Below, one piece after another: positions 47,329 to 57,511 of a DNA stretch of 64,000 nucleotides (the stretch's first letter is position 1; each line of letters starts with the position of its first letter). The position numbers and the translations under genes were made by a program. The notes beneath the pieces were generated by a model. It was not told the DNA's origin and did no database searches. It saw nothing but the letters and a program-made list of their open reading frames with translations. The DNA comes from Gillisella vitis. GTDB lineage: Bacteria; Pseudomonadota; Alphaproteobacteria; Rhizobiales; Rhizobiaceae. The stretch spans positions 410,185 to 474,184 of the forward strand of contig WPHV01000004.1 in the NCBI GenBank assembly GCA_009744235.1, written 5' to 3'.

Positions 47329-50300
47329 ATGTCCAGCCTGCAAGCCCGCATCTTCACCATTCCCCCGGATCGGCCTTTCCTGCGGCTGATTGCCGAGACG
47401 CTATGCGATGGGCGTCTCGCCCCCGGCTTTCGCTATGATCCAGCCGATCCCCTGTCCCTGTCCAAGGTCACGATTCTGGTGCCAACTCGGCGTGCGGTGC
47501 GCGTGTTGCGCGCCCAGTTCGTCGAGGTGTTGGGTGGTCAATCCGCCATTCTGCCGATGATCAAGCCCCTGGGTGAAGCCGAGGACGATGCCAGTTATTT
47601 CGACGCAGAGACCCCGGCGCTGCTGGCGTTGAACCCGCCGATCAGCAATACGGTGCGGCTTTTGGAACTGGCGCAGTTGATTCTTGCGTGGCGCAACAAG
47701 CTGCCGGATATCGTGCTGAGCATTCACACCGAAACCCCGCTTGTCGCTCCGGCCAGCCCGGCCGACGCGGTTTGGCTGGCGCGGGCGCTGGTGGAGCTGA
47801 TCGATTCGGTGGAAACCGAAGAGCGTGATTGGGCCGATCTCGACAAGCTCGATGCCCGTGATTTTGCCTCCTGGTGGCAGCTAACGCTGGCTTTCCTCGG
47901 CATTGCCAGTGCCTATTGGCCAGCCCGGCTGGAAGAGTTGAACCGGTCTTCGCCGGTTCTCCACCGCAACGCCTTGCTGCGCACTGAACGCGACCGTGTT
48001 GGTCAACTGTCCGATCCTCATCCGGTAATCGTCGCGGGCTCGACCGGCTCGATCCCTGCCGCGTCCGAGCTGATCGCGGCGGTGGCGCGTCTGCCCCAAG
48101 GGGTGATTGTGCTGCCGGGGTTGGACAAGGCCATGCCTGATGATCAGTGGCAAAGCGTTGGCGGGGAACAGCCTCCCGGCATGCCGCCGGAGCCAACCGC
48201 CCGCACCCATCCGCAATATGGGCTGCACCGGCTTTTGGGTCGTCTCGGCCTGACACGTGACGACGTTGGCGTGCTGGAAGAGGCAGAACCCGAGCTTGCC
48301 GACCGCAGCGAAATTCTCTCCCGGGCGCTGTCGCCTGCCAAGGCGACCGACCAATGGACCGCCTGGCGACAGGCATTCGGGGATAACAGGTTTCAGGCCG
48401 CCTTTGCCGATGTGGCGCTGATCGAGGCCGCAAACGAGCGGGAAGAGGCGATTGCCATTGCCATTGCCCTCAGGCTGGCCCTGGAGCGGCCCGGTGCCGA
48501 TGGCGGCGAGAGCCGCGCCGCGCTGATTACCCCTGACCGAAACCTTGCCCGCCGGGTCGCGTCAGAACTGGCCCGATTCGGCATCGAGGCCGACGATTCG
48601 GCGGGTACGCCATTTTCGGCGACGCCGCAGGGCACCTTGCTGGTGTTGGTGCTGGAAGCCGTGTTGCGGCCCGGCGATCCCGTTGCCATCGTCTCCTTGC
48701 TCAAGCATCCACTCGCCCGGTTTGGCCTGACCGATGATAGACATCGTGAAGCCGCCGACGCTTTGGAAGCCATTGCGCTGCGCGGCGGCACTGGTGCCAT
48801 CGATATTGCCGCGCTGGCACCGCTGTTTGATGAACAGGTAGTCGCCCAGTTCGATGACCGCCATCCACCGGCCTGGCGGCGTTCTTTTACCGATCAGACC
48901 CGCCAGCAGGCACGGATACTGGCCGAGGCAATCGCAGAGGCGGTGGAGCCGCTTGCCGGTCATGTGGTTGCCAAGCCGGATGGTCACCATTTCACCACCC
49001 GTTTGTCTTTGAGGGAATGGGCCGAACGCACCGGTCAGGTGCTGGAAGCTGTGGCCCGCACCGATGAAGGCGATCTTGGCCCCCTTTGGGCCAATGAGGC
49101 CGGTGCCGTTTTGGCGCGGCTGCTCAGCGAAATCATGGAAACCGATGGCCAGTTGAGCGCCGATGGTCCGCAATGGATCGAGATTGTTGCAGCATTGACC
49201 GCCAGCGAATCGGTCAAGCCGAAATCGCTGCGCCATCCGCGGGTCTTCATTTTCGGTGCGCTGGAATCGCGTCTGCAAAACGTTGATACGATGATCCTCG
49301 GTGGGTTGAATGAAGGCTCTTGGCCCGGCACCACCACCAATAATCCATTTTTGTCGCGCAGCATGAAAACCGAAATGGGGCTGGAGCCACCGGAACGGCA
49401 GATCGGCCAGCTTGCCCATGATTTCGAAATGGCCAATGGCACCCGCCACCTGATCTATTGCCGCGCCTTGCGGCAGGGGTCGGCCCCAACCGTTGCCTCG
49501 CGCTGGCTGCAACGGCTGCTGGCGCTGGGTGGCAAGGATTTTGCTGAGGCCCTGAAAGCCAGAGGTGAGCGTTACCGGCATTTTGCTGACCTGCTCGATA
49601 AAGGCGCAGATCAAGCCCCCGCCCAACGGCCACAGCCAAAGCCGCCTGCCGATCTGCACCCGAAAACCTATTCCTTCAGCGAGGTCGGGCGTCTCAGACG
49701 CGATCCCTACTCGATCTATGCCCGCCGCATTTTGAAGCTCGATCCGGTTGAACCGTTCAACAGCGATCCCGGCGCCTCCGAACGCGGCACGCTTTACCAT
49801 GCGATTGTTGAGCAATTCGTGGCGCGTATGCCCGAAAAGCTGGGGCCTGACGCTGAACAGTTGATGAGCGAGATTGCTGATACGCTGTTTGCCGAGGAAA
49901 ATCTGCCACCGCATATTCACGTCGTCTGGCGCAAGCGCTTCTCCGAGGTTGGCCTCGCCTTCATTGACTGGCAGCGCCAGCGCGATCCAGCCAAACTGGT
50001 AACGGAAGCCCGCGCCGGGGTGGAACTCGGCGAGATCGATATCCGGCTTACTGGTATTGCCGACCGGATCGATATCCGGGCCGGTCACGCCGATATCATC
50101 GATTACAAGACGGGTCTCAACCCCAGCGTTTCCCAGGCCCGCAGCCTGCTTGACCCGCAATTGGCCTTGGAAGCTGCGGCCCTGACCATGGGGGCCTTCA
50201 AGGATGTCGGAAGGCTGAATCCGGATAATTTGATTTATGTCCGGCTGCGGCCCGGCGGGCGCTTCAAGGCCGATCAGGTTAATAACGAGCTGACCGGCAA

Positions 50301-50514
50301 GGGCGACAAGGCAAAGTCGGCACTGGATCTGGCGCATGAATCCATCGCCCAACTGACGCGCTTCGTTACCCTGCTGCAATCGGGCGAGCGTGGCTATGTC
50401 TCGCGGCTGATGCCGGCGATGATGAATGATTTCAGCGGCGACTACGATCATCTGGCGCGTGTGGCCGAATGGTCCACCGCGGAAGCGGCAGAGGAGAGCG
50501 GCAGTGATGACTGA
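47329..50514 (+). CDS. addB: AddB, subunit of the AddAB double-strand-break repair helicase-nuclease
   Basis: A 1061-residue alphaproteobacterial AddB. The N-terminal helicase-like region is degenerate (VTILVPTRRAVRVLRAQFVE), and a C-terminal RecB-type nuclease domain has LTGIADRIDIRAGHADIIDY followed by KTG. AddAB resects double-strand breaks and loads RecA, replacing RecBCD. The ATG at 47329 lies four bases after murU. It overlaps addA by eight bases. Confidence 0.93.
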   Translation: MSSLQARIFTIPPDRPFLRLIAETLCDGRLAPGFRYDPADPLSLSKVTILVPTRRAVRVLRAQFVEVLGGQSAILPMIKPLGEAEDDASYFDAETPALLALNPPISNTVRLLELAQLILAWRNKLPDIVLSIHTETPLVAPASPADAVWLARALVELIDSVETEERDWADLDKLDARDFASWWQLTLAFLGIASAYWPARLEELNRSSPVLHRNALLRTERDRVGQLSDPHPVIVAGSTGSIPAASELIAAVARLPQGVIVLPGLDKAMPDDQWQSVGGEQPPGMPPEPTARTHPQYGLHRLLGRLGLTRDDVGVLEEAEPELADRSEILSRALSPAKATDQWTAWRQAFGDNRFQAAFADVALIEAANEREEAIAIAIALRLALERPGADGGESRAALITPDRNLARRVASELARFGIEADDSAGTPFSATPQGTLLVLVLEAVLRPGDPVAIVSLLKHPLARFGLTDDRHREAADALEAIALRGGTGAIDIAALAPLFDEQVVAQFDDRHPPAWRRSFTDQTRQQARILAEAIAEAVEPLAGHVVAKPDGHHFTTRLSLREWAERTGQVLEAVARTDEGDLGPLWANEAGAVLARLLSEIMETDGQLSADGPQWIEIVAALTASESVKPKSLRHPRVFIFGALESRLQNVDTMILGGLNEGSWPGTTTNNPFLSRSMKTEMGLEPPERQIGQLAHDFEMANGTRHLIYCRALRQGSAPTVASRWLQRLLALGGKDFAEALKARGERYRHFADLLDKGADQAPAQRPQPKPPADLHPKTYSFSEVGRLRRDPYSIYARRILKLDPVEPFNSDPGASERGTLYHAIVEQFVARMPEKLGPDAEQLMSEIADTLFAEENLPPHIHVVWRKRFSEVGLAFIDWQRQRDPAKLVTEARAGVELGEIDIRLTGIADRIDIRAGHADIIDYKTGLNPSVSQARSLLDPQLALEAAALTMGAFKDVGRLNPDNLIYVRLRPGGRFKADQVNNELTGKGDKAKSALDLAHESIAQLTRFVTLLQSGERGYVSRLMPAMMNDFSGDYDHLARVAEWSTAEAAEESGSDD

Positions 50515-53500
50515 TCCGGACATGCTGCGCGATGGCGATGACCCCATTGACTGGACCACCCGGCAGCAATCGCTGGCCTCCGACCCGGCCCGGTCCGCCT
50601 GGGTCTCGGCCAATGCCGGGTCCGGCAAGACCCATGTGCTGACGCAGCGGGTGATTCGCCTGCTGCTGGCGGGCGCTCGCCCCTCTTCGATTCTTTGCCT
50701 GACCTATACCAAGGCGGCGGCCTCTGAAATGTCGAACCGGGTGTTCGACAGGCTTGCCGAATGGGCGACTCTCCCTGATGAGGAGCTTGCCCGGCGCATT
50801 GAAACCATCGAGCGCCGACCGCCGGATCGCATGAAGATTGCCGAGGCGCGGCGGCTGTTTGCCCGCGCCCTGGAAACGCCGGGCGGCTTGAAAATCCAGA
50901 CCATCCATGCGTTTTGCGAGGCGCTGCTGCACCAGTTTCCGCTGGAAGCCAATGTGGCCGGGCATTTTTCGGTGCTGGACGACCGCGCGGCCTCGGTGCT
51001 TTTGGCTGATGCCCGTCGCTCGCTTCTGACGGCAACCGCTGCCGAAGACGATGCCAACCTCGCCGAAGCCTTTGCCGAAGTGTTGAGCCTTGGCGATGAA
51101 TTCGGGCTGGAAAACCTGCTGTCGGATATCGTCGCCAACCGCCATGCGGTGCGCGGTTTTCTGGCCACGGCCCGCCGCAAGGGCGGCGTGGAGACTGCCT
51201 TGCGCAATGCCTTGGGCCTTCAGCCTGAAGAAACCGAGATATCGCTGGCCGAGGCCTATTGGCCACTTCCGACCCTCTCCGGTCCGCAGCTTTCCACCTA
51301 TATTGATCTGGCGCTCACCAAGGGTGGTTCCCTTGTGCAGGGCGTCGCCCTGACGCTGGAGCGCGCCGTGCGCCAGCCTGATTCGCTCGTGCGGGCGCAA
51401 TTGCTGGAAGAGGCCTTCTATACCGGCTCCGACAAGCCGAAAGCCGACCGTTCGCTGATTGCCGCCGCCATGAACAAGGCGGCACCTTATCTGTCCGATG
51501 CCATCTTTGCGGCCCGCGACCATGTGGTGGCCTGCCGCGAGCGCCTGCGGCTGTTTCGATTGTTCAAGGCGACGCGAGCGGCGCTAACGCTGGCCGAGCG
51601 GCTGGACCATGATTATGAAGAGCTGAAAAAGCGCAGCAGCCAGCTGGATTTCGAGGACTTGATTGCCCGCACCGCCGAGCTTCTGACCCGCAGCACGGTC
51701 GGCCCCTGGGTGCATTACAAGCTGGATCAGGGCATCGACCATATTCTGGTCGATGAGGCGCAGGATACCAGCCCGGTACAATGGTCGGTGATCCGCTCGC
51801 TGCGAGAGGATTTTTTCTCCGGCCTGAGCGCCCGTCCGGTGCGCCGCACCTTCTTTGCTGTTGGCGATGAGAAACAATCGATCTACTCGTTCCAAGGCGC
51901 AAAGCCGGAACGGTTTTCACAGGAAGCCCGCGAGACCGAGCAGGAAGTGGCGCGTGGCGGCGAAAGCTTCAGCGCGGTGCGCCTGCCGCTATCCTTCCGC
52001 TCCACCAATGCGGTGTTGTCTGCCGTCGATCAGGTGTTTTCGGTCACCGAGAATGCCAGGGGCCTTTCGGCGGTTGCGGAACCAGTGGTGCATATGTCGA
52101 GCCGCATCGGCCATCCCGGCGCGGTTGAAGTCTGGGAAATGATCGCGCCGGAAGGCAGCGAAAGTGAAGAGGACTGGACTGCGCCCTTCGATGCAACGCC
52201 GGAAAATGCACCGTCTGCCATGCTGGCCCGACGGATCGCCCAGCGGATCGAGATCATGCTGGCCCGCGAGACCATCGTGGAAAAGGGTGTGGAACGGTCT
52301 ATAGCAGCAGGCGACATCCTCATTCTGGTGCGCAAGCGCGGCGCTTTCGTCAATGCGCTGACGCGAGCCTTGAAGCGGCGCAGCAATATTCCGGTGGCCG
52401 GGGCCGACCGGTTGCGGCTGACCGGGCATATTGCCGTGCAGGATCTGCTGGCGCTGGGGCGATTCGTGCTGCTCACCGCCGATGACCTGTCGCTGGCGGC
52501 GCTGCTGAAAAGTCCATTGTTCAACCTGAGCGAAGACGATGTGTTTGAAGTGGCGGCGCGGCGCGGCGAAATCTCTGTCTATGCCGAGATCGCCCGGCTG
52601 GCGGAGGCCGGGTCGGAAAAATGGCAGGCGGCCCTTGCCCGTTTGCACCGCTATCTGGCCTTGGCGCGGGATCTTCTGCCGCATGATTTCTATGGTCGGG
52701 TGCTTGGTCCCCTGGGAGGCCGACGCGACTTTCTGGCTCGGCTTGGCAGCGAGGTCAGCGACATCATCGATGAGTTTCTGACCTTTACCCTGTCCCATGA
52801 ACAGGCGGGCCTGCCGGGCCTGCAATCCTTCATCACCACGCTGGAGCAGGAAGCGCCTGAGGTAAAGCGCGAACAGGACAAGGAGCGCAGCGAGGTGCGC
52901 ATCATGACCGTTCATGCCTCCAAGGGGCTGGAAGCGCCTATCGTGTTTCTGGTCGATGATGGCTCCAAAGCCTTCAACCATACGCATCTGCCAAAATTCC
53001 GGATGATCGACACCGAGGCGCAGCCCCCGGAATGCCCGGTCTGGGTGCCGGTGAAGGCGGTTGATAATCCTTTGACCGCGCAGGACGTGGCAAAGCGAAA
53101 ACAGGCGATTGAGGAGGAGTATCGACGCCTGCTCTATGTCGGCATGACGCGGGCTGCTGACCGGCTGGTGGTCTGTGGCTATCGCGGCAAGCAGGTGCAG
53201 ACCGAAATCTGGCACCAGATGGTCTGGTCTGCGCTGGAATTGGACACGGAGCGGTGCCGTCAGCAGCGCTTTGGCGGACCAGAGGGTGACTGGACAGGGT
53301 TGCTCTGGGAAAATGCCGTCGTTCCGGGCCGATTCGAGCGCCAGGAAAAACGCCGGGAAAAACCGGAGCTGGAAGCCTTGCCGGAGGCGTTGCTGCGCCC
53401 AGCGCCGCCACCGCCACGCCTGCCACGACCTTTGAGCCCGTCCGGGGCCGGGATCGAGGTAAATGAAGAGGACGGCGACCTGATGCTGCGCTCCCCGTTG

Positions 53501-54055
53501 TTCAGCAAGGGTGAAGATGCAGGTCTTGCCCTGCAAAAGGGCCGATTGGTGCACCGGATGCTGCAAATGTTGCCGGGTCTGCCTACCGAGGAACGGATGG
53601 CCGCCGCCCGCCGTTATGGCGAGCGCGCCGCCCGGTTCTGGCCCGCCCATGAGCGCGACCGCTTGGTGGATAGTGTTTTGGCTATTCTTGACCATCCTGC
53701 CTTGAGCGAGGTGTTTTCCAGCCACGCGCAGACGGAATTTTCGCTGATGGGCACCATCCGGCTTGGCGCTGAACAGCGCGCCGTCTCGGCGCGGGTGGAC
53801 CGGATGGCTGTCACGGACGAGAAAGTGATTCTGCTGGATTACAAGACCAACCGGCAGCCGCCGCGTCAGGAAAGTGAAGTGCCACTGTCCCATTCGGCCC
53901 AGCTTGCCATCTACCGCGAATTGCTGAAGCCGCTCTATCCGGGAAAAGTGATCGATTGCCTGCTGGTCTATACCGAAGGGCCGCATGTGGTGGCGCTGAC
54001 GGAGGCGGGGTTGCACGGCGCATTACAGGAGCTTCAGACTTTTCAAAACACCTGA
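50507..54055 (+). CDS. addA: AddA, helicase-nuclease subunit of AddAB
   Basis: A 1182-residue UvrD/RecB-family helicase. Walker A is SANAGSGKTHVLTQRV, motif II is HILVDEAQDTSPVQW, motif III includes FAVGDEKQSIYSFQGAKP, and motifs V-VI are in VRIMTVHASKGLEAP and LLYVGMTRAADRL. The C-terminal nuclease domain has RVDRMAVTDEKVILLDYKTN. It unwinds and degrades DNA ends with AddB. In relatives I recall trxA next to addA; here glcB follows after 240 bases, consistent with an inversion. Confidence 0.95.
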   Translation: MTDPDMLRDGDDPIDWTTRQQSLASDPARSAWVSANAGSGKTHVLTQRVIRLLLAGARPSSILCLTYTKAAASEMSNRVFDRLAEWATLPDEELARRIETIERRPPDRMKIAEARRLFARALETPGGLKIQTIHAFCEALLHQFPLEANVAGHFSVLDDRAASVLLADARRSLLTATAAEDDANLAEAFAEVLSLGDEFGLENLLSDIVANRHAVRGFLATARRKGGVETALRNALGLQPEETEISLAEAYWPLPTLSGPQLSTYIDLALTKGGSLVQGVALTLERAVRQPDSLVRAQLLEEAFYTGSDKPKADRSLIAAAMNKAAPYLSDAIFAARDHVVACRERLRLFRLFKATRAALTLAERLDHDYEELKKRSSQLDFEDLIARTAELLTRSTVGPWVHYKLDQGIDHILVDEAQDTSPVQWSVIRSLREDFFSGLSARPVRRTFFAVGDEKQSIYSFQGAKPERFSQEARETEQEVARGGESFSAVRLPLSFRSTNAVLSAVDQVFSVTENARGLSAVAEPVVHMSSRIGHPGAVEVWEMIAPEGSESEEDWTAPFDATPENAPSAMLARRIAQRIEIMLARETIVEKGVERSIAAGDILILVRKRGAFVNALTRALKRRSNIPVAGADRLRLTGHIAVQDLLALGRFVLLTADDLSLAALLKSPLFNLSEDDVFEVAARRGEISVYAEIARLAEAGSEKWQAALARLHRYLALARDLLPHDFYGRVLGPLGGRRDFLARLGSEVSDIIDEFLTFTLSHEQAGLPGLQSFITTLEQEAPEVKREQDKERSEVRIMTVHASKGLEAPIVFLVDDGSKAFNHTHLPKFRMIDTEAQPPECPVWVPVKAVDNPLTAQDVAKRKQAIEEEYRRLLYVGMTRAADRLVVCGYRGKQVQTEIWHQMVWSALELDTERCRQQRFGGPEGDWTGLLWENAVVPGRFERQEKRREKPELEALPEALLRPAPPPPRLPRPLSPSGAGIEVNEEDGDLMLRSPLFSKGEDAGLALQKGRLVHRMLQMLPGLPTEERMAAARRYGERAARFWPAHERDRLVDSVLAILDHPALSEVFSSHAQTEFSLMGTIRLGAEQRAVSARVDRMAVTDEKVILLDYKTNRQPPRQESEVPLSHSAQLAIYRELLKPLYPGKVIDCLLVYTEGPHVVALTEAGLHGALQELQTFQNT

Positions 54056-54295
54056 ACGATTGTGCCGATTTTCACGTCTTGCACGATGCGTTCAGGCGCA
54101 ACAAAAGGCTGATTTCCTATTTTGCCCAAATTAGCATCGATATTTCAGATTTATGCCCGGTTGACAGTCAATCAAGAACGGGGATGGTAGCGTGGGCGGC
54201 GAAAGCGGCTGGAGGCAGGGCTAGATGGCGTCGGCGCATACTGCACCGCGAACAGGCTTTGCCCCTTGAAGAATGGATGACCGCAGGAGGTTGAA

Positions 54296-56476
54296 ATGGC
54301 GCGTTTTGAACAGTTTGGTCTGGCTATCGAGCAGGATCTCTATGATTTTCTGGTGAGCAAGGCCTTGCCGGGGACAGGCGTGGAGCCAGAGGCCTTCTTC
54401 CAGCACTTCTCTAGCCTCGTGCATGAGCTTGCGCCGAAGAATCGCGCCCTGCTGGCCAAGCGCGATGCCTTTCAGGTGCAGCTGGACAGCTGGTACAAGC
54501 AAAACGGCGCTCCTTCGGATCTTGCGGCTTACGAAGCTTTCCTGCGCGATATCGGCTATCTCCTGCCGGAAGGACCGGATTTTTCCGTGACGACCAGCAA
54601 TGTCGATGCGGAAATCGCTTCGATTGCCGGGCCGCAGCTTGTCGTGCCTGTGATGAATGCCCGTTATGCCCTGAACGCCGCCAATGCGCGCTGGGGTTCG
54701 CTTTACGACGCACTCTACGGCACGGATGCGATCTCCGAGGCTGACGGTGCCGAAAAGGGCAGGGGGTATAATCCCAAACGCGGTGAAAAGGTCATTGCCT
54801 GGGCGCGGGCGTTCCTGGATCAATCCGTGCCACTGGCGGGTGGCCGCTGGGCAGATGTGGCTGGGCTTGCGCTTGCCGATGGCTATCTCGATGTGACGCT
54901 GACCTCCGGCGACGCGACCGGGTTGATGGACCCTTCGCAATTGGCGGGAACGTTAAGCGAGGACGGCAGCGTGACGTCCTATCTTCTGCGCCGAAACGGC
55001 CTGCATGTGGAAATCTGTATTGACGCCCAAGGTGCGATTGGCGCTGCCGATAAGGCGCATATCAACGATATCAGGCTGGAATCGGCGATTACCGCCATCA
55101 TGGACTGCGAGGATTCGGTTGCCGCCGTCGATGCGGAGGACAAGATCCTGGCCTATTCCAATTGGCTCGGCTTGATGAAGGGCGATCTGGAGGAAGTGGT
55201 TACCAAGGGCGATCATGTCTTTACCCGTACGCTCAATCCCGATCTTGAATTCACCGATCCGCAGGGCAAGCCCTTTACCGTCGCGTGCCGGTCGCTGATG
55301 TTGATTCGCAATGTCGGGCATCTGATGACCAATCCGGCCATTCTGGATCGCGATGGTGCCGAGGTGCCGGAAGGCATTATGGATGCGATGGTGACCGCGC
55401 TGATCGCGCTGCATGATATCGGGCCGAACGGCCGTCGCCAGAACTCCCGCGCCGGTTCGATGTATGTCGTCAAGCCGAAGATGCATGGGCCGGAAGAGGT
55501 GGCCTTTGCCGTCGAAATCTTCACCCGTGTCGAACAGGCGCTGGGCATGGAACCCAATACGATCAAAATGGGCATTATGGATGAGGAACGCCGCACGACG
55601 GTTAACCTCAAGGAATGCATTCGCGCCGCCAAGGATCGGGTGGTGTTCATCAATACCGGCTTCCTTGACCGCACCGGCGACGAAATCCAGACGTCGATGG
55701 AGGCCGGGCCGATGATCCGCAAGGGTGACATGAAACAGGCGGCCTGGATTGCGGCTTATGAAAACTGGAACGTCGATATCGGTCTGCAATGCGGCCTGTC
55801 CGGCCGTGCGCAGATCGGCAAGGGCATGTGGGCCATGCCGGACCTGATGGCGGCGATGCTGGAACAGAAGATCGCCCATCCGAAAGCCGGCGCCAATACC
55901 GCCTGGGTTCCATCGCCGACGGCGGCAACATTGCATGCCACCCATTATCATCAGGTGGATGTCGCGGGCGTCCAGGCCGGGTTGAAAAGCCGGACACGGG
56001 CCAAGCTCTCCGATATTCTGTCGGTGCCGGTGGCCTCGCGCCCCAATTGGACGCCGGAAGAAATTCAGCGCGAGCTGGATAACAATGCCCAGGGCATCCT
56101 CGGTTATGTGGTGCGCTGGGTCGATCAGGGCGTCGGTTGCTCCAAGGTGCCGGACATCAACAATGTCGGCTTGATGGAAGACCGTGCGACCCTGCGCATT
56201 TCCGCCCAGCACATGGCCAATTGGCTGCATCACGGCGTTGTCACCGAGGCTCAGGTTGTCGAAACGTTGAAACGGATGGCAGCCATCGTCGATAAGCAGA
56301 ATGCTGATGATTCGGCCTATCGCCCCATGGCTACCGATTTCGACAGTTCCATCGCTTTCCAGGCGGCACTTGATCTGGTGTTGAAGGGCAGGGAACAGCC
56401 GAACGGCTATACCGAACCGGTTCTGCACCGTCGCCGGCTTGAGTTGAAGGCCACAGCAATTCCAGCAAAAGTGTGA
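54296..56476 (+). CDS. glcB: Malate synthase G
   Basis: A 726-residue malate synthase G. The N-terminal helical domain is followed by the TIM barrel with [38 protein letters not shown] and [17 protein letters not shown], then a C-terminal plug. It condenses glyoxylate with acetyl-CoA to malate in the glyoxylate shunt. GGAGG precedes the ATG. The last six codons (A-I-P-A-K-V) and the TGA stop lie within a palindromic intergenic repeat (56456-56499), so the C-terminal tail is repeat-derived. Confidence 0.97.
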   Translation: MARFEQFGLAIEQDLYDFLVSKALPGTGVEPEAFFQHFSSLVHELAPKNRALLAKRDAFQVQLDSWYKQNGAPSDLAAYEAFLRDIGYLLPEGPDFSVTTSNVDAEIASIAGPQLVVPVMNARYALNAANARWGSLYDALYGTDAISEADGAEKGRGYNPKRGEKVIAWARAFLDQSVPLAGGRWADVAGLALADGYLDVTLTSGDATGLMDPSQLAGTLSEDGSVTSYLLRRNGLHVEICIDAQGAIGAADKAHINDIRLESAITAIMDCEDSVAAVDAEDKILAYSNWLGLMKGDLEEVVTKGDHVFTRTLNPDLEFTDPQGKPFTVACRSLMLIRNVGHLMTNPAILDRDGAEVPEGIMDAMVTALIALHDIGPNGRRQNSRAGSMYVVKPKMHGPEEVAFAVEIFTRVEQALGMEPNTIKMGIMDEERRTTVNLKECIRAAKDRVVFINTGFLDRTGDEIQTSMEAGPMIRKGDMKQAAWIAAYENWNVDIGLQCGLSGRAQIGKGMWAMPDLMAAMLEQKIAHPKAGANTAWVPSPTAATLHATHYHQVDVAGVQAGLKSRTRAKLSDILSVPVASRPNWTPEEIQRELDNNAQGILGYVVRWVDQGVGCSKVPDINNVGLMEDRATLRISAQHMANWLHHGVVTEAQVVETLKRMAAIVDKQNADDSAYRPMATDFDSSIAFQAALDLVLKGREQPNGYTEPVLHRRRLELKATAIPAKV

Positions 56477-56499
56477 AGCGGTTTTGCGTCCGGAATTGC
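56456..56499 (+). repeat. Rhizobial palindromic repeat, family 2, at the glcB 3' end
   Basis: Two nested stems: outer GCAATTCC (56456-56463) with GGAATTGC (56492-56499), inner GCAAAA (56465-56470) with TTTTGC (56482-56487). It covers the glcB stop codon. The same plan, with different but still paired bases, occurs at 58611-58654. Confidence 0.85.
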
Positions 56500-56513
56500 G
56501 CCAGCAAGAAGCC

Positions 56514-56542
56514 AATTCCAGCAAAAGTGTGAAGCGGTTTTG
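56514..56542 (+). repeat. Truncated direct copy of the family 2 repeat
   Basis: AATTCCAGCAAAAGTGTGAA followed by GCGGTTTTG repeats 56459-56487 almost exactly but lacks the 3' outer arm. It sits 15 bases after the full copy. Confidence 0.8.
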
Positions 56543-56564
56543 GCGGTATAGACCTTAGCCAATG

Positions 56565-56580
56565 ATTTTCACGTGAAACA
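56565..56580 (+). promoter_or_regulatory. parS: parS-like site 4 (14/16)
   Basis: ATTTTCACGTGAAACA differs from TGTTTCACGTGAAACA only in the first two bases. It lies in the convergent glcB/L,D-transpeptidase gap, immediately beside a terminator. Confidence 0.65.
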
Positions 56581-56611
56581 AAAAGCCGCCGGATCGCTCC
56601 GGCGGCTTTTT
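56580..56611. terminator. Bidirectional terminator between glcB and the L,D-transpeptidase
   Basis: AAAAAGCCGCCGGA pairs with TCCGGCGGCTTTTT around a four-base loop; the flanking A and T runs serve both strands. Confidence 0.93.
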
Positions 56612-56636
56612 GATGAAGGCTATCGATTGGCTGAAA

Positions 56637-57335
56637 TCAGGACTGCTGAACGATGACCTTGGTGGCCTTGCCCGGCAGGACGCGGCTGTAGAGGTCGATG
56701 ACATCCTGGTTGATCATGCGGATGCAGCCCGAAGAGGCGGCGGTGCCGATCGAAGCCCATTCCGGTGAACCGTGGATGCGGAACAGCGTATCCTGGCCCT
56801 TTTCGTTGAACAGATACATGGCGCGGGCGCCAAGCGGATTGCTGATGCTGGGGCCCATGCCGCCTTCGACATATTTGGCCACTTCCGGCTTGCGCACGGC
56901 CATTTCCTTCGGCGGATGCCAGGTTGGCCATTCCTGTTTCCAGGCGACATAGGCCTGACCCTGCCAGGCGAAGCCGTCCTTGCCGACGCCGATGCCGTAG
57001 CGGATCGCCTTGCCATTCGGCAGAACGTAATACAGGAAGCGTTCCTTGGTGTTGACGATGATCGTACCGGGCCGCTCTGTCGTGTCGAAAGCAATGATCT
57101 GGCGGCGGAACTTCGGATTGACCTTTTGGATCGGAATACCAGGCAGCGCATAGCCGGCATCCGTAACAGGACCATAGGAATCATCGAAGATCTGTGCTGT
57201 TTCGACCGAGGCGGGGGCGACAACAGGTGCGGCCTCAGCGGTCTTTTTGCTGTCGGCTTCCGACGTGGTGGAGCAGCCAGTGATGGCGAGGGTGGAGAAT
57301 AGACCGAGCACGGTCAGTGCATTGCGGATTCGCAT
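56637..57335 (-). CDS. YkuD-type L,D-transpeptidase lipoprotein
   Basis: A 232-residue exported protein. The N-terminus is a lipoprotein signal (LGLFSTLAITGCSTTSE, lipobox Cys21), then a Pro/Ala/Ser-rich linker and a YkuD domain with the catalytic FRIHGSPEWA and GTAASSGCIRMINQDV motif (His, Ser, Cys, Arg). It forms 3-3 crosslinks in peptidoglycan or links proteins to it. Rhizobia carry many paralogues, so its specific role is open. It is convergent with glcB. Confidence 0.92.
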   Translation of the reverse strand: MRIRNALTVLGLFSTLAITGCSTTSEADSKKTAEAAPVVAPASVETAQIFDDSYGPVTDAGYALPGIPIQKVNPKFRRQIIAFDTTERPGTIIVNTKERFLYYVLPNGKAIRYGIGVGKDGFAWQGQAYVAWKQEWPTWHPPKEMAVRKPEVAKYVEGGMGPSISNPLGARAMYLFNEKGQDTLFRIHGSPEWASIGTAASSGCIRMINQDVIDLYSRVLPGKATKVIVQQS

Positions 57336-57511
57336 GGGAGGCTCATCGACTTTCGGGCGGGAAATGATCTGTGTTACCAGCTTTGATAGTGGTATATTTT
57401 TGATTACAGTGGAGTTTGCAAGGGAACAGAAGACCCATGCCGTCTCTGGCCTCGCAAATTGCTGAAGACTGGCTTTTTTGCAACAGACTTGAGGCTGGCA
57501 AAGAGAAGATT

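Noticed and set aside
48562-50628. Long minus-strand open frame opposite addB
   Set aside because: Antisense shadow of addB with no family features and an implausible composition.
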